This document shows, piece after piece, positions 14,085 to 23,134 of a stretch of DNA of 54,713 nucleotides. Within the stretch, counting starts at the first letter, position 1. Every line of letters starts with the position of its first letter. Under the pieces are notes generated by a model that had not been told where the DNA came from, searched no databases, and saw only the letters and a program-made list of their open reading frames with translations. Source of the stretch: an uncultured Collinsella sp. (GTDB lineage: Bacteria; Actinomycetota; Coriobacteriia; Coriobacteriales; Coriobacteriaceae); the NCBI GenBank assembly GCA_902479135.1, contig CABSNU010000013.1, positions 1 to 54,713 on the forward strand, read 5' to 3'. A program made the translations under genes and the position numbers.

Positions 14085-17080
14085 GCTGGGGGTACCCCGT
14101 TCGTCGCCGCGGCCTCCGGTTCCACTTTTCGCTGAATTTCGCTCAAAAGCTCGGCTGCGACTTCGCTGCTTTTGAAACGAATGCTGCAGTCTTCTTTCTT
14201 TGGGAAAGCCAGCAACGGAATAGCTCCGTACCAGACAGTTTCCTCGTCAATCACTGATGCGCACAGGCGTCCTTCGGCTTTGATGAGATAGTTGACGTTC
14301 ATCTCGGCAAAAATCGCTTTCACGTCATCGCGTGGAGTTGAAGCAATAGAAATCTCAAGGGCAATTCCACGGGTAGCGGCATCCGCGAGTGCAGCGGCGA
14401 GCTTTTCAAGGCATGCGGCGGACGCGTAGGGTGCGGCAATAAAAATGCTTTTCGATGCGTTCTCGATGTCATTCACTAAAGCCTCCACGGCTCTTGCCGA
14501 CCTAACGAGGATGTTTCGATCGTCCTGTCTGTTGTCGTTTGCCGCAAAGACTTCATACCCCAGCTTGGCGTAGGTCTTGAGCCTCTTTTGGTACATGCGC
14601 GCGAACATGGGTATCGACAGGTCAACATAGTCGAATATCTCAACCCGCTGTTTGCCCTCGTGGCTTCTGTGTAGCCTACCTGCCTGCTGCGTTATGCTGC
14701 CGTCCCAAGATATTGGAGTGGCAATGAGCAAAGTGTCAAGGTAAGACAGGTCGAAGCCCTCGCCCAGAAGACTTTCAGTTGCGACGATGATTCGATGATC
14801 ATGCTCAAAGCTGGGAAGACTCTTCAGTATTGCTTTTCTTTCTTTGGCGTCGATTTCTCCGGTTAAGAGTATGGGTTCGTGTCCACGGCTTTGAAGTAGC
14901 CTGCATAGCTCTTCGGCATGCTTTTTTCTTTTAGATAGCACAAGCGGATGCCGGCCGTTTGATGCGGCCTCGAGGGCGTCCTCGATAATTGCTTCGTTTC
15001 TCGCGGCGTGTACACACAGGAGATCGAGAATTTGGTTAAAGGATGCTCCTGGTCCGTAGGTGGGTAATCGAATTCCGGTGAAACGCGGTCTAACAATGCG
15101 CTGAATCCCCTGTTGGATTGCTTGCGTTTTTGGATCGACGACATAGCGAACCGGGCCGCAGAGCATCGAGAGTGCCCGCGTGAGTCCGTCCGAACGCTCG
15201 GGCGTTGCGGAAAGGCCATATACATATTTGGCAGGAGCGGACTTGAGGACAAGCTCAAGCTGTGGCGCGGCCGCATGGTGGCATTCGTCACAGATGATGA
15301 GACTGTAATCGCGAACGAACTCCTTGGCTAATGACTCGCCGGTTTGGGGATCCTTGCCGGATAGCGACTGGAATGAAGCAATGTCGATGAGACGGCTTAT
15401 GGCGGTCTTGCCTCCTCCGATTTGCCCAATGAGCGGAGGCTGTCTTTTGCTGATTCGTCCCTTTGGGGTTCGGACGGGCTCTCTGTTGTCCGTGATGTCG
15501 AGAAATCGTTCGAGTTGGGATTTCCATTGGGCAATGAGCGCAGTTTTAGGAACGATGACGAGCGTTGGAAGACCAATGGCAGCAATAAGATAAGCTCCGA
15601 TGACGGTTTTGCCGAACCCCGTCGGTGCGGACATGATCCCGTCTTCATAGCTGAGCATCTGTTCAGCGACAATTTGCTGTTCAGGGCGAAGAGTCCCTTT
15701 AAATGCCATCGCAATTGGATGGCTCGACTTGCGTTTGTCTGAATAGTGGGCAGAAACGCCGGCTTCTTGAAGCAGCCGCTCAAGTTGAACCTTGCAGCCT
15801 CTGGGAATCGCGACGTAGCCATCTCTAAGTTCGCTGAGGTCTATGAACCGCGGTTTGCCGAATACCGATTGATGCATAGATTGTGCGCGGAAGAATTCTG
15901 GGTTGGCAAATGTTGCAAGCCTGCGGACTTCCATTTGAGCTGCGGGACTCAGAGATTTTTCGGGGATATAGAGCATATCGGTCTGCGTGACGGACAGCGA
16001 TGACGGGAAGTCCCGCGGTGTGAGCGGAAGCCGCTTTCGCAGTCTCTGGGAATGTGGCACACCGGTGTTTGCCGCCGCAACAGCTGCTATTCCATGTGAC
16101 CTATTTTCGATGCTCTCGATCAGATTTTGCACCGTCACGCGCGGGATTAACTGGATTTGCGAAAGGTAAAGCCATTGATCGGGAAAGGGCTCAAATTGCT
16201 CGTCAACAAATACGCTGTTCCCTTTTCGCTGCGCTTTTCCTTGAAAAGGCAGCGCTATGAGATTTCCAAAGCCGCCCTCAGGAATGGTGGACTGCGCGGG
16301 CAGCATTCGGTCAAATGCTTTGAAGGTGATTGTCTTGTTCAGTATCGCCGCTTCGGTGATAAGGCTGCTTCCAAAATCTCGTGCGGTCTTTGCGCTGACG
16401 AGCTCTAGGAAGAAAAACCAGACATGTGCGCCGTCGCCCGATCTCGATCGCTCAACTGCGACATCGATTCCGTGGCTTTTTGCGACATGTCGAATGGCTT
16501 TCGTCGCTTCTTTCCAATCGGCTCCGTCAAAATCGATGACCAGGACTTTCGTGTTACTGTCTTTATCGAGCACATATTGGCCTATAACGTCTCGAAGCCT
16601 ATCGTCATTGCCTCTGAAATGGGCGATGATCGCGGCATCGCTCAACTCGGGGAAGACGCGGCTGCTGCATTCCGTGCATTTGACTCTCTGGTGGCTTGCT
16701 TTGGGGCAAATGCCTGACTTCCACTCATTTGCGCAGGCGGGCGTATAGCCAATTCCTCCGTCTTTTCTGCGGTACCCATGAGCGTAGACATCTTTGCGAC
16801 CAGTAAAGAGATTGCGGAAGAGCTCGAGTTTGTCGCGCGCTGGGCTTGCGCTGGTGACGATATCTTCGATCTGCGCCCGTCTATCGAAAGAATCGCCAGC
16901 TTTCTCCCATTCTTCCAGCGTTGTATAACGGATGTCTGGACCGCTGCTGCAGATAACGATTTGCTTGCGCGGATCCGAAGCGTGGACGACCGTTTTATTG
17001 AATTTGAATAGGGCGCTCCCGAAAAGGGCGTATTGATGCGTGCCGTTGCTCATTTGAAAGCCATTCTTATCAGCGTTCAT
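14069..17080 (-). CDS. Primase (AEP, TOTE-type) - SF2 helicase - PLD-like fusion protein
   Basis: A 1003-residue, three-part protein. Residues ~80-320 are an archaeo-eukaryotic primase domain of the kind named from TOTE conflict systems: four cysteines (C116, C125, C135, C138), catalytic D183xD185 in VLVIDFDGADW and the SxH motif in RSRSGDGAHVWFFF. Residues ~460-830 are an SF2 helicase with PTGFGKT (486-492), DECHH (598-602), GLSATPERSDG and QQAGRLHR. Residues ~850-985 resemble a PLD-type nuclease domain (VIDEETVWYGAIPLL), but the expected His and Lys of its HKD motif are missing. Such fusions are linked to conflict with phages or plasmids. The gene is clearly more A/T-rich than its neighbours. 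Start uncertain: no good ribosome site, and a second Met is at residue 10. Confidence 0.85.
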   Translation of the reverse strand: MNADKNGFQMSNGTHQYALFGSALFKFNKTVVHASDPRKQIVICSSGPDIRYTTLEEWEKAGDSFDRRAQIEDIVTSASPARDKLELFRNLFTGRKDVYAHGYRRKDGGIGYTPACANEWKSGICPKASHQRVKCTECSSRVFPELSDAAIIAHFRGNDDRLRDVIGQYVLDKDSNTKVLVIDFDGADWKEATKAIRHVAKSHGIDVAVERSRSGDGAHVWFFFLELVSAKTARDFGSSLITEAAILNKTITFKAFDRMLPAQSTIPEGGFGNLIALPFQGKAQRKGNSVFVDEQFEPFPDQWLYLSQIQLIPRVTVQNLIESIENRSHGIAAVAAANTGVPHSQRLRKRLPLTPRDFPSSLSVTQTDMLYIPEKSLSPAAQMEVRRLATFANPEFFRAQSMHQSVFGKPRFIDLSELRDGYVAIPRGCKVQLERLLQEAGVSAHYSDKRKSSHPIAMAFKGTLRPEQQIVAEQMLSYEDGIMSAPTGFGKTVIGAYLIAAIGLPTLVIVPKTALIAQWKSQLERFLDITDNREPVRTPKGRISKRQPPLIGQIGGGKTAISRLIDIASFQSLSGKDPQTGESLAKEFVRDYSLIICDECHHAAAPQLELVLKSAPAKYVYGLSATPERSDGLTRALSMLCGPVRYVVDPKTQAIQQGIQRIVRPRFTGIRLPTYGPGASFNQILDLLCVHAARNEAIIEDALEAASNGRHPLVLSKRKKHAEELCRLLQSRGHEPILLTGEIDAKERKAILKSLPSFEHDHRIIVATESLLGEGFDLSYLDTLLIATPISWDGSITQQAGRLHRSHEGKQRVEIFDYVDLSIPMFARMYQKRLKTYAKLGYEVFAANDNRQDDRNILVRSARAVEALVNDIENASKSIFIAAPYASAACLEKLAAALADAATRGIALEISIASTPRDDVKAIFAEMNVNYLIKAEGRLCASVIDEETVWYGAIPLLAFPKKEDCSIRFKSSEVAAELLSEIQRKVEPEAAATNGVPPAVAVK

Positions 17081-17279
17081 TGGGATGAGGGTACGTCATT
17101 TCAGCTTTATGAGATACGCGACTTCGATTTTGGTTCGGTAATAGTGGGGTACCGATCCGTGAGTGGCAATCAGCCGGTGCCAAAACGTGCGGCGGCTGTT
17201 GTTAAAGGTTTTTGACGGCTATGGGGCGGGTTGGCGGCGTGGGGAGGGGTTTTCGAATGACCCCGTGGTCAAATAACGT

Positions 17280-17470
17280 CAAATGTGAGTACTGCTGTTA
17301 ATGTAGTCTCATAATATTTGGCAAGAATAGAATACCAATTCGACATTATTCTATATATCTAACCCACCAAACACGGCATTTTGAGCCTTGGCAAGGCGTG
17401 AAATTAATCGAAACGATCGATTCCGGCGAGATTTTTCTGCTACTAATTTGGTGGCAGTACTCATATTTGC
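17280..17470. repeat. A/T-rich segment bounded by inverted GAGTACTGC motifs
   Basis: CAAATGTGAGTACTGC at 17280-17295 recurs inverted as GCAGTACTCATATTTG at 17454-17469. The DNA between is noncoding and A/T-rich, without believable ORFs. A similar pair (GAGTATTC instead of GAGTACTG) bounds a segment at 31.5 kb, also beside an accessory gene. It forms most of the gap from 17081 to 17498; the remainder shows no feature. Confidence 0.55.
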
Positions 17471-17498
17471 CATTTTTGTCCAGTGGGTACCGCGAGGG

Positions 17499-17627
17499 GG
17501 TCTGTTCGACTGGCCCAACGGCCCGGTGATGAGCGCCGGTATGATCAGCCCGCTCGATCCGGATCTGGTACACATTACTGACGACCTCAACGAGGCCGTC
17601 GACATCGCCCTGAGCGGGCTGATGTAG
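17499..17627 (+). pseudogene. Second copy of the 3' end of the LOG-like gene
   Basis: The sequence encodes LFDWPNGPVMSAGMISPLDP and continues to ALSGLM and TAG, matching the last ~40 codons of the intact LOG-like gene at 13.28 kb with about 10 percent base differences and two amino-acid changes. Similarity ends abruptly upstream near 17499. The upstream open frame there is fortuitous. This is the distal direct repeat bounding the cassette. Confidence 0.85.
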
Positions 17628-17638
17628 AGTAGCTAAAA

Positions 17639-17699
17639 TGGGACGGGGCTAAAAAGACTGGTCTGAAACGTTTGATACCAGTCTTTTAGCCCCGTCCCA
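17639..17699. repeat. Large palindrome downstream of the LOG remnant
   Basis: TGGGACGGGGCTAAAA is exactly inverted at 17684-17699, with an inner AGACTGGT/ACCAGTCT stem, giving a long hairpin with a T-rich right arm. It may be the original terminator of the LOG gene, left behind downstream when the cassette entered. Confidence 0.7.
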
Positions 17700-17713
17700 A
17701 ATGAACTGCTTCT

Positions 17714-17780
17714 AAGTTGCGGTGGAATAGGGATTGATTGGCGGCTGATAAGCCAAAAACAGTCCCTATTCCACCGCAAG
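17714..17780. repeat. 'AGTTGCGGTGGAATAGGGA' palindromic repeat, copy 2
   Basis: Nearly identical to the copy at 14018, with the same left arm and an inner TTGGC/GCCAA hairpin. It sits immediately after the LOG remnant and just before the 3' end of the convergent DegV gene, for which it may act as terminator. Confidence 0.8.
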
Positions 17781-17794
17781 AGGTAAAGGTGCCC

Positions 17795-18655
17795 CTAGTG
17801 GATGGGTTGGTAGCGGGGGCAGTAGCTGATGGCGATGGCGTCGACGCCTACATGGGTGGCGATGGTGCAGCCGATGGGGCCGGTGCCGGCGTCTACGTAG
17901 TCCTGGCCTGCGAGTGCCTCGTCGACAAGCTCCTGCTCCTCGGCGGCACCGGTCGTGAGCACGCGCACGCTGGAGCCCGGATGCTCGGCCAAAAACGCGA
18001 GGCAGTCTGCCATGGTGTTGGCGACGATGCGCTTGGCGCCGCGGCCCTTCTTGATGGCCTTGATCTCGCCCGACTGCCACTCCGGCGAAACGGCCAGGCG
18101 AATATTGAGCATCTGCGTGAGCTGGCCGGCGAGCTTGGGCGCGCGGCCGTTCTTAACGAGGTTCTCGAGCGTGCGGGGAATCAGCAGCAGGTGCGCGTCG
18201 GGCAGGGTCGCGCGGATCTGTGCCTCGGTCTCGTCCAGGCTGCGGCCGTCCTCGCGCATGGCGAGCGCGTACTCCACCAGCAGGCCCTCGGCACCCGAGC
18301 CGGTGCGCGAATCGATGCAGCGCACGTCGAGCTCGTGGGTCTCGGCGACCAGGCATGCGTTGGAATAGCAGGCGGACCATTCGCTGCACAGCGAGATAAA
18401 GATCGCGCTGTCGTGGCCGTCAGCACGCACGCGGTCAAAGAGTGCCTTGAACTCGCCGGCACTCGGCTGCGAGGTGTGCGGCAGCTGCTCGGAGCCGGCC
18501 ATGCGGGCGACGTACTCCTCGGCGGTGATCTGTACCTGGTCGAGCAGGTCCTCGCCCTCGATAATCACATGCAGTGGAATGACGTAAATGCCAAGCTCTT
18601 GAGCACGGGCGGGGGAGATGTCCGACGTGGAGTCGGTTATGATGGCAAAAGACAT
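17795..18655 (-). CDS. DegV family protein (fatty-acid binding)
   Basis: A 286-residue DegV protein. It opens with FAIITDSTSDISPARAQELG, the family signature of the first lobe, contains SLCSEWSACYSNA where the ligand-contacting serine stretch lies, and ends with IGCTIATHVGVDAIAISY. Family members bind a fatty acid between two domains; several act as FakB, presenting exogenous fatty acids to the kinase FakA. No fakA is in the window. GAAAGGTG lies 5 bases before the chosen ATG; an in-frame ATG five codons upstream overlaps that ribosome site. One of three DegV genes in this window. Divergent from the HAD gene. Confidence 0.9.
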   Translation of the reverse strand: MSFAIITDSTSDISPARAQELGIYVIPLHVIIEGEDLLDQVQITAEEYVARMAGSEQLPHTSQPSAGEFKALFDRVRADGHDSAIFISLCSEWSACYSNACLVAETHELDVRCIDSRTGSGAEGLLVEYALAMREDGRSLDETEAQIRATLPDAHLLLIPRTLENLVKNGRAPKLAGQLTQMLNIRLAVSPEWQSGEIKAIKKGRGAKRIVANTMADCLAFLAEHPGSSVRVLTTGAAEEQELVDEALAGQDYVDAGTGPIGCTIATHVGVDAIAISYCPRYQPIH

Positions 18656-18811
18656 AATTGCACCTTTCATTGGGGCGCTTGCGCGCCGCCTTCTGAGAGC
18701 AAAGTGCGACAAGTATAGTGGAGTCGTTCCACATTTCTAGGTTCAATTGTTGAATAGTCAACAGTTTGAAGTGTCGGTGTGGAAATCATCAACTGGGGAA
18801 GAGGAATGCCG

Positions 18812-19474
18812 ATGGAGGCGTTGGAGATATACAGGCGGCCGGTTGTGCTGTTCGATTTTGACGGCACGGTGGCCGATACGGGCCGGGCGGTGATGAGCTC
18901 GACGCGCAAGACGTTGGCCGCGCGCGGGTTTTCGGAGGCGCAGATGGGTGACCTGCGCCGCATGATCGGGCCGCCCCTGTGGAAGAGCTTTCACGACTTT
19001 TATGGCTTCTCCCGCGAGGAGTCGCTTGTGGTGGCTGACGAGTACCGTGCCTTTTTTGATGAGCTGGGACCGGAAGAGTATCCCGTGTTCGATGGAATCC
19101 CCGAGCTGCTCGATGGCCTTGTCGCGCAGGGGCATCGCTTGGTCGTGGCGACGTCGCGCATGGAGGCAAAGTGCATTGACATGGTGGGCGAGCTGGGGCT
19201 TTCGCAGTTTGAGGCGGTGGTTGGCATGAATCCGCCGCAGGGGCGCGAGACCAAGGCCGATTCGGTTCGCGATGCCCTGGCGGCGCTCGGCGCGACGGCG
19301 GACGATGCCGTGATGATCGGCGATCGCTTTAACGACGTCGAGGGTGCGCACGCGATGGGCGTGCCGTGCATCGGCATCTATTCGGGCGCGGCGGCGCCGG
19401 GTGAGCATGAGGCGGCGGGTGCCGATGCAGTGGTGCACTCGGTGGCCGAGCTTGCTAAACTTTTCTCTATCTAG
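18812..19474 (+). CDS. HAD hydrolase, phosphoglycolate phosphatase-like
   Basis: A 220-residue HAD phosphatase with motif I DFDGTVADT near residue 15, motif II in LVVATSR near residue 115, and motif IV GDRFNDVEGA near residue 170. A helical cap lies between motifs I and II, typical of the Gph/PgmB-like subfamily. The substrate is a small phosphate ester but cannot be named. GAGG 7 bases upstream favours the ATG used, though an ATG two codons earlier is possible. The dipeptidase gene follows after 54 bases. Confidence 0.85.
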   Translation: MEALEIYRRPVVLFDFDGTVADTGRAVMSSTRKTLAARGFSEAQMGDLRRMIGPPLWKSFHDFYGFSREESLVVADEYRAFFDELGPEEYPVFDGIPELLDGLVAQGHRLVVATSRMEAKCIDMVGELGLSQFEAVVGMNPPQGRETKADSVRDALAALGATADDAVMIGDRFNDVEGAHAMGVPCIGIYSGAAAPGEHEAAGADAVVHSVAELAKLFSI

Positions 19475-19528
19475 GAACTAAATGTGAGGGGCGGGTACGC
19501 TTGCCGCTCATTGGTAAGGAGGCAGTCT

Positions 19529-20965
19529 ATGAATCAGGTGGAGCAGAGCGTCGCTGAGTATGTCGACGAGGTCTGGGAGGATGTCGTCGCCGATATTGCG
19601 CAGCTGGTGAGCTATCCGTCCGTGGCGGTTTCTGCCGATGCGGAGCCCGGTGCGCCGTTTGGCCGCCCGGTCCGTGACGCGCTCGATTGCGCGCTCGGCA
19701 TCGCGCAGAAGCTCGGCTACCAGACGAGCGACGACGAGGGCTATGTGGGCATTGCCGATATCCCTGGCCGCGGCGACAAGCAACTTGCGACCATCTGCCA
19801 CGTGGACGTGGTCCCCGCCGGCCCCGGTTGGAACACCGACCCGTTTGCGATGGAGCGTCGCGAGGGCTGGCTGCTCGGCCGCGGCGTGATCGACGACAAG
19901 GGCCCGGCCGTGCTGTCGCTCTACGCCGGCGCCTACCTGCTCAAGCACGGCATTACCCCGCGCTATACCTTCCGCGCGCTGCTGGGCTGCGATGAAGAAG
20001 TGGGCATGTCCGACGTTCACCATTATCTGGAGAACTACGCAGACCCCGACTTTTTGTTTACGCCCGATGCCGAGTTCCCGGTCTGCAATGCCGAGAAGGG
20101 CCAGTTTGAGGCGACGTTCGTGAGCCCCAGGATTGACGGCGGGCGCATCGTGTCGTGGAGCGGTGCCGAGGCGACCAACGCTATCCCGTCACAGTCCATG
20201 TGCGAGCTTGCGATTGCCGTCGACGAGCTGCCGGCACCCGTTGAGAACGCCGATCGCCTGGAGATTACGGCGCTCGACAACGGTCATGCGCAGATTTTCG
20301 CCCATGGCATTGGTGGCCACGCCTCGATGCCCGAGGGCACGATCAACGCCGTCGGCCTGATCGTGACGTACCTGCGCGAGGCCGAGGACGCGTTTGGTGC
20401 CCGCGGCGAGCGCCTGCTGACGCCTGCCGAGCACGAGTTCGTCAAGTTTTTGGCCTTTGTGCATGCGGATGCCTATGGCCGCGGCCTGGGGATTGATGCG
20501 ACGAGCACGGCGTTTGGCCCGCTCACCTGCAATCCCGGCGTCATCCGCGTGGTGGATGGCCACATCGAGCAGGTCATCGACGTGCGTTTCCCCGACAGCA
20601 CGAGCGCCGATACCATGTGCGGGCAGCTCGAGCCGCTCGTGGGCCGCTTTGGCGTGACGTATCGCGTGGGTCGCGCCAAGGTGCCGTTCTCGGTTTCGGC
20701 CGACGATCCGGCCGTGAAGGCGCTTATCGACACCTATAACGAGTTTACGGGCAAGCACGCCGAGCCCTTCGCCATGGGCGGCGGCACGTATGCGCGCAAC
20801 TTTGCCCGCGCCGTGTCGTTTGGCCCCGAGGAGACCGGCCTGGAGCTGCCTGCGTGGGGCGGCCAGATGCACGGCCCCAACGAGTGCGCCAACGAAGAAC
20901 AGCTCAAGCAAGCGCTCAAGATCTATATCGTGGCCATCTTAAGGCTCAACGAGTTGGAGCTTTAA
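19529..20965 (+). CDS. M20 family dipeptidase, PepV/Sapep-like
   Basis: A 478-residue zinc peptidase. Metal ligands and catalytic residues are seen in order: CHVDVVPAG (H and the neighbouring D), GRGVIDDKGP (bridging D), the general-base glutamates in LLGCDEEVG, DAEFPV, and a late histidine in GGQMHGPNE. The inserted lid domain has the GIGGHASMPEG loop. This is the PepV pattern: a monomeric dipeptidase with broad specificity in the cytoplasm, supplying amino acids from imported dipeptides. A very strong AAGGAGG precedes ATG. A palindromic repeat with a T-run follows the stop. Confidence 0.9.
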   Translation: MNQVEQSVAEYVDEVWEDVVADIAQLVSYPSVAVSADAEPGAPFGRPVRDALDCALGIAQKLGYQTSDDEGYVGIADIPGRGDKQLATICHVDVVPAGPGWNTDPFAMERREGWLLGRGVIDDKGPAVLSLYAGAYLLKHGITPRYTFRALLGCDEEVGMSDVHHYLENYADPDFLFTPDAEFPVCNAEKGQFEATFVSPRIDGGRIVSWSGAEATNAIPSQSMCELAIAVDELPAPVENADRLEITALDNGHAQIFAHGIGGHASMPEGTINAVGLIVTYLREAEDAFGARGERLLTPAEHEFVKFLAFVHADAYGRGLGIDATSTAFGPLTCNPGVIRVVDGHIEQVIDVRFPDSTSADTMCGQLEPLVGRFGVTYRVGRAKVPFSVSADDPAVKALIDTYNEFTGKHAEPFAMGGGTYARNFARAVSFGPEETGLELPAWGGQMHGPNECANEEQLKQALKIYIVAILRLNELEL

Positions 20966-20987
20966 GGTTACGGCGTTTTGCCAATCT

Positions 20988-21055
20988 AAGTTGCGGTGGA
21001 ATAGTTCCTAGAATCGGCTGCCTGACAGCCAAACAGGAACTATTTCACCGCAACT
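20988..21055 (+). repeat. 'AGTTGCGGTGGAATAG' palindromic repeat, copy 3, probably a terminator
   Basis: The same outer arms as copies at 14018 and 17714, but a different middle (inner GGCTG/CAGCC hairpin). It begins 22 bases after the dipeptidase stop and is followed by TTTTTTT, so it should work as a rho-independent terminator. The rest of the gap to pstS shows no clear feature. Confidence 0.75.
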
Positions 21056-21258
21056 TTTTTTATCGGTGTAAAAGGCGCGCCACGCTAAATGCCGGGATTG
21101 TTATTCGTTTGTAAAGGCTGGGCAGCGCTTGCGGTAAGGGTCTATCAGATGCCCGTAAGAAACCGCAGCTGGCGCGGCTGCCGTTCGATCGAGGTCGTAT
21201 CTTTCCAAACAGCAAAGCGGGCAGGGTGCCCGCGAGTCGCATGTATGAAAGGAAGATC

Positions 21259-22200
21259 ATGCTCGATCAGGCTTATTCTCGTCGTCAGTTCCTCGGCCTC
21301 GCTGGTGGTCTTGCCAGCATCGTCGGTCTCGGCCTTGTTGGTTGCGGTGGCTCCAACACTTCCGACACCGCCGACAAGGGTAGCGCCGCTGCCGCTGCCG
21401 AGTCCGTCTCCGGCGAGGTGACCTATGACGGTGCCTCCTCGTTCCAGGCTCTCGTCGAGGCTGCTGCCGAGAAGTTCATGGACGCCAACCCCGACGTCTC
21501 CATCTCCGGTTCGGGCAACGGTTCGGGTAAGGGCCTGACCGCTGTCGCCGCCGGCACCGTCACCATCGGTAACTCCGACGTCTTCGCCGAGACCAAGCTC
21601 GAGGCCGACCAGGTCAAGAACCTCGTCGACCACGAGGTCGCCGTCGTGGGCATGGGCCCCGTCGTCTCCAAGAACGTCAAGGTCGACGACCTGTCCCTCG
21701 AGCAGCTCAAGGGCATCTTCTCCGGCCAGATCACCAACTGGAAGGAGGTCGGCGGCGACGACGCTACCATCGTCGTCCTCAACCGCAAGGCTGGCTCCGG
21801 TACCCGCGCCACCTTCGAGGCGGCCGTCTTTGGCGACGAGGCTGTCGACTTTAAGGGCGACGCCGAGCTCGACAAGTCCGGCGACGTCCAGACTCAGATC
21901 GCCAGCACCGACAATGCCATCTCCTACCTCGACTTCTCGCACTTCGATGACTCCAAGTTCAACGCCGTCAAGGTCGAGGGCGTGGAGCCCAAGAGCGAGA
22001 ACGTCACCGACGACTCCTTCAAGATCTGGGCTACCGAGCACATGTACTGCTCCAAGGATGCCGACGACGCCACCAAGGCCTTCCTGGACTTCATGCTTTC
22101 TGACGATGTCCAGGGCAAGCTCGTCGAGGAGCAGGGCTTCATCCCCGTCTCTGCCATGAAGGTCGTCAAGGACGCCAGCGGCAAGGTTTCCGCTAAATAA
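21259..22200 (+). CDS. pstS: Phosphate-binding lipoprotein PstS
   Basis: A 313-residue periplasm-side phosphate receptor of the Pst ABC importer. The N-terminus has a twin-arginine-like SRRQFLGLAGG and a lipobox LVGC at about residue 32, so it should be a lipid-anchored protein. Phosphate-loop motifs follow: GSGNGSGKGLTAVAAGTVTIGNSD and later NRKAGSGTRATFE, both diagnostic of PstS. The low-complexity Ala/Ser/Asp linker after the cysteine is typical for lipoproteins of this group. GAAAGGAAG sits close before the ATG. First gene of pstSCAB; no clear PhoP box could be recognised upstream. Confidence 0.93.
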   Translation: MLDQAYSRRQFLGLAGGLASIVGLGLVGCGGSNTSDTADKGSAAAAAESVSGEVTYDGASSFQALVEAAAEKFMDANPDVSISGSGNGSGKGLTAVAAGTVTIGNSDVFAETKLEADQVKNLVDHEVAVVGMGPVVSKNVKVDDLSLEQLKGIFSGQITNWKEVGGDDATIVVLNRKAGSGTRATFEAAVFGDEAVDFKGDAELDKSGDVQTQIASTDNAISYLDFSHFDDSKFNAVKVEGVEPKSENVTDDSFKIWATEHMYCSKDADDATKAFLDFMLSDDVQGKLVEEQGFIPVSAMKVVKDASGKVSAK

Positions 22201-22225
22201 GTAATCGCCCCCGGAAAGGTTTGCA

Positions 22226-23134
22226 ATGGCAAAACAGCTGCCAAAGCGCGACCTTGAGAACGTGGGCCTGGGCGTCACGGGCGCGTGCGTAGCGCTCGTG
22301 ACGCTTGTTGTTGCCGTGCTCATCTTCATGGTCGCCCAAAAGGGCCTCTCGGCTTTCGTTAAGGACGGCGTCTCGGTCGTCGAGTTTTTCACCGGTACCA
22401 AGTGGGATCTGGCCAATACGGCCAAAAACGGCCTGCCCTATACCGGCGCCCTGCCCCTGATCGTCACCTCGTTTGCGGTCATGGTACTCTCCACGCTCAT
22501 CGCGCTGCCCATCGCCATCGGCTCTGCCATCTTCGCGGTCGAGATTAGCCCTAAGTTTGGCTCCAAGATCTTCCAGCCGCTCATTGAGCTTTTGACCGGC
22601 ATCCCTTCGGTCGTCTTTGGCCTGATCGGCTTCCATGTGGTCGTCGGCCTCATGAAGAGCGTCTTTCACGTGAGTACGGGCCTGGGCATCCTGCCCGGCG
22701 CCATCGTGCTGGCCGTCATGATCCTGCCGACCATGACCACGCTTTCGGTCGACGGCCTGCGCGCCGTGCCCGATAGTTACCGTCAGGGTTCGCTCGCACT
22801 GGGCTACACGCGCTGGCAGACCATCTGGCACGTGGTGCTCAAGTCCGCCATGCCGTCGCTCATGACCGCGGTCATCCTGGGTATGACCCGTGCCTTTGGC
22901 GAGACGCTCGCCGTGCGCATGGTAATCGGCGGCATCGAGGCCATGCCAACGTCGCTGCTGTCGCCGGCTTCGACCATCACGACCACGCTCACCACGTCCA
23001 TGGCGGTCTATGCCGAGGGTTCGGCCCAGGACGACGTCCTGTGGGCGCTCGGCCTGCTGCTGATGGGCATGAGCCTCATCTTCATCCTGATCATCCATCT
23101 CATTGGCCGCAAGGGGGCGAAGGCTCGTGGCTAG
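22226..23134 (+). CDS. pstC: Phosphate ABC transporter permease PstC
   Basis: A 302-residue membrane permease with six predicted helices. The IPSVVFGLIGFHVVV stretch and the EAA-type loop (GYTRWQTIWHVVLKSAMPSL) place it as PstC. It follows pstS after 25 bases with GGAAAGG as ribosome site. Its stop codon overlaps the start of pstA. Confidence 0.93.
   Translation: MAKQLPKRDLENVGLGVTGACVALVTLVVAVLIFMVAQKGLSAFVKDGVSVVEFFTGTKWDLANTAKNGLPYTGALPLIVTSFAVMVLSTLIALPIAIGSAIFAVEISPKFGSKIFQPLIELLTGIPSVVFGLIGFHVVVGLMKSVFHVSTGLGILPGAIVLAVMILPTMTTLSVDGLRAVPDSYRQGSLALGYTRWQTIWHVVLKSAMPSLMTAVILGMTRAFGETLAVRMVIGGIEAMPTSLLSPASTITTTLTTSMAVYAEGSAQDDVLWALGLLLMGMSLIFILIIHLIGRKGAKARG

Noticed and set aside
13281..17627. 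Prophage or ICE
   Set aside because: No integrase, structural, relaxase or replication genes other than the fused primase-helicase are present.
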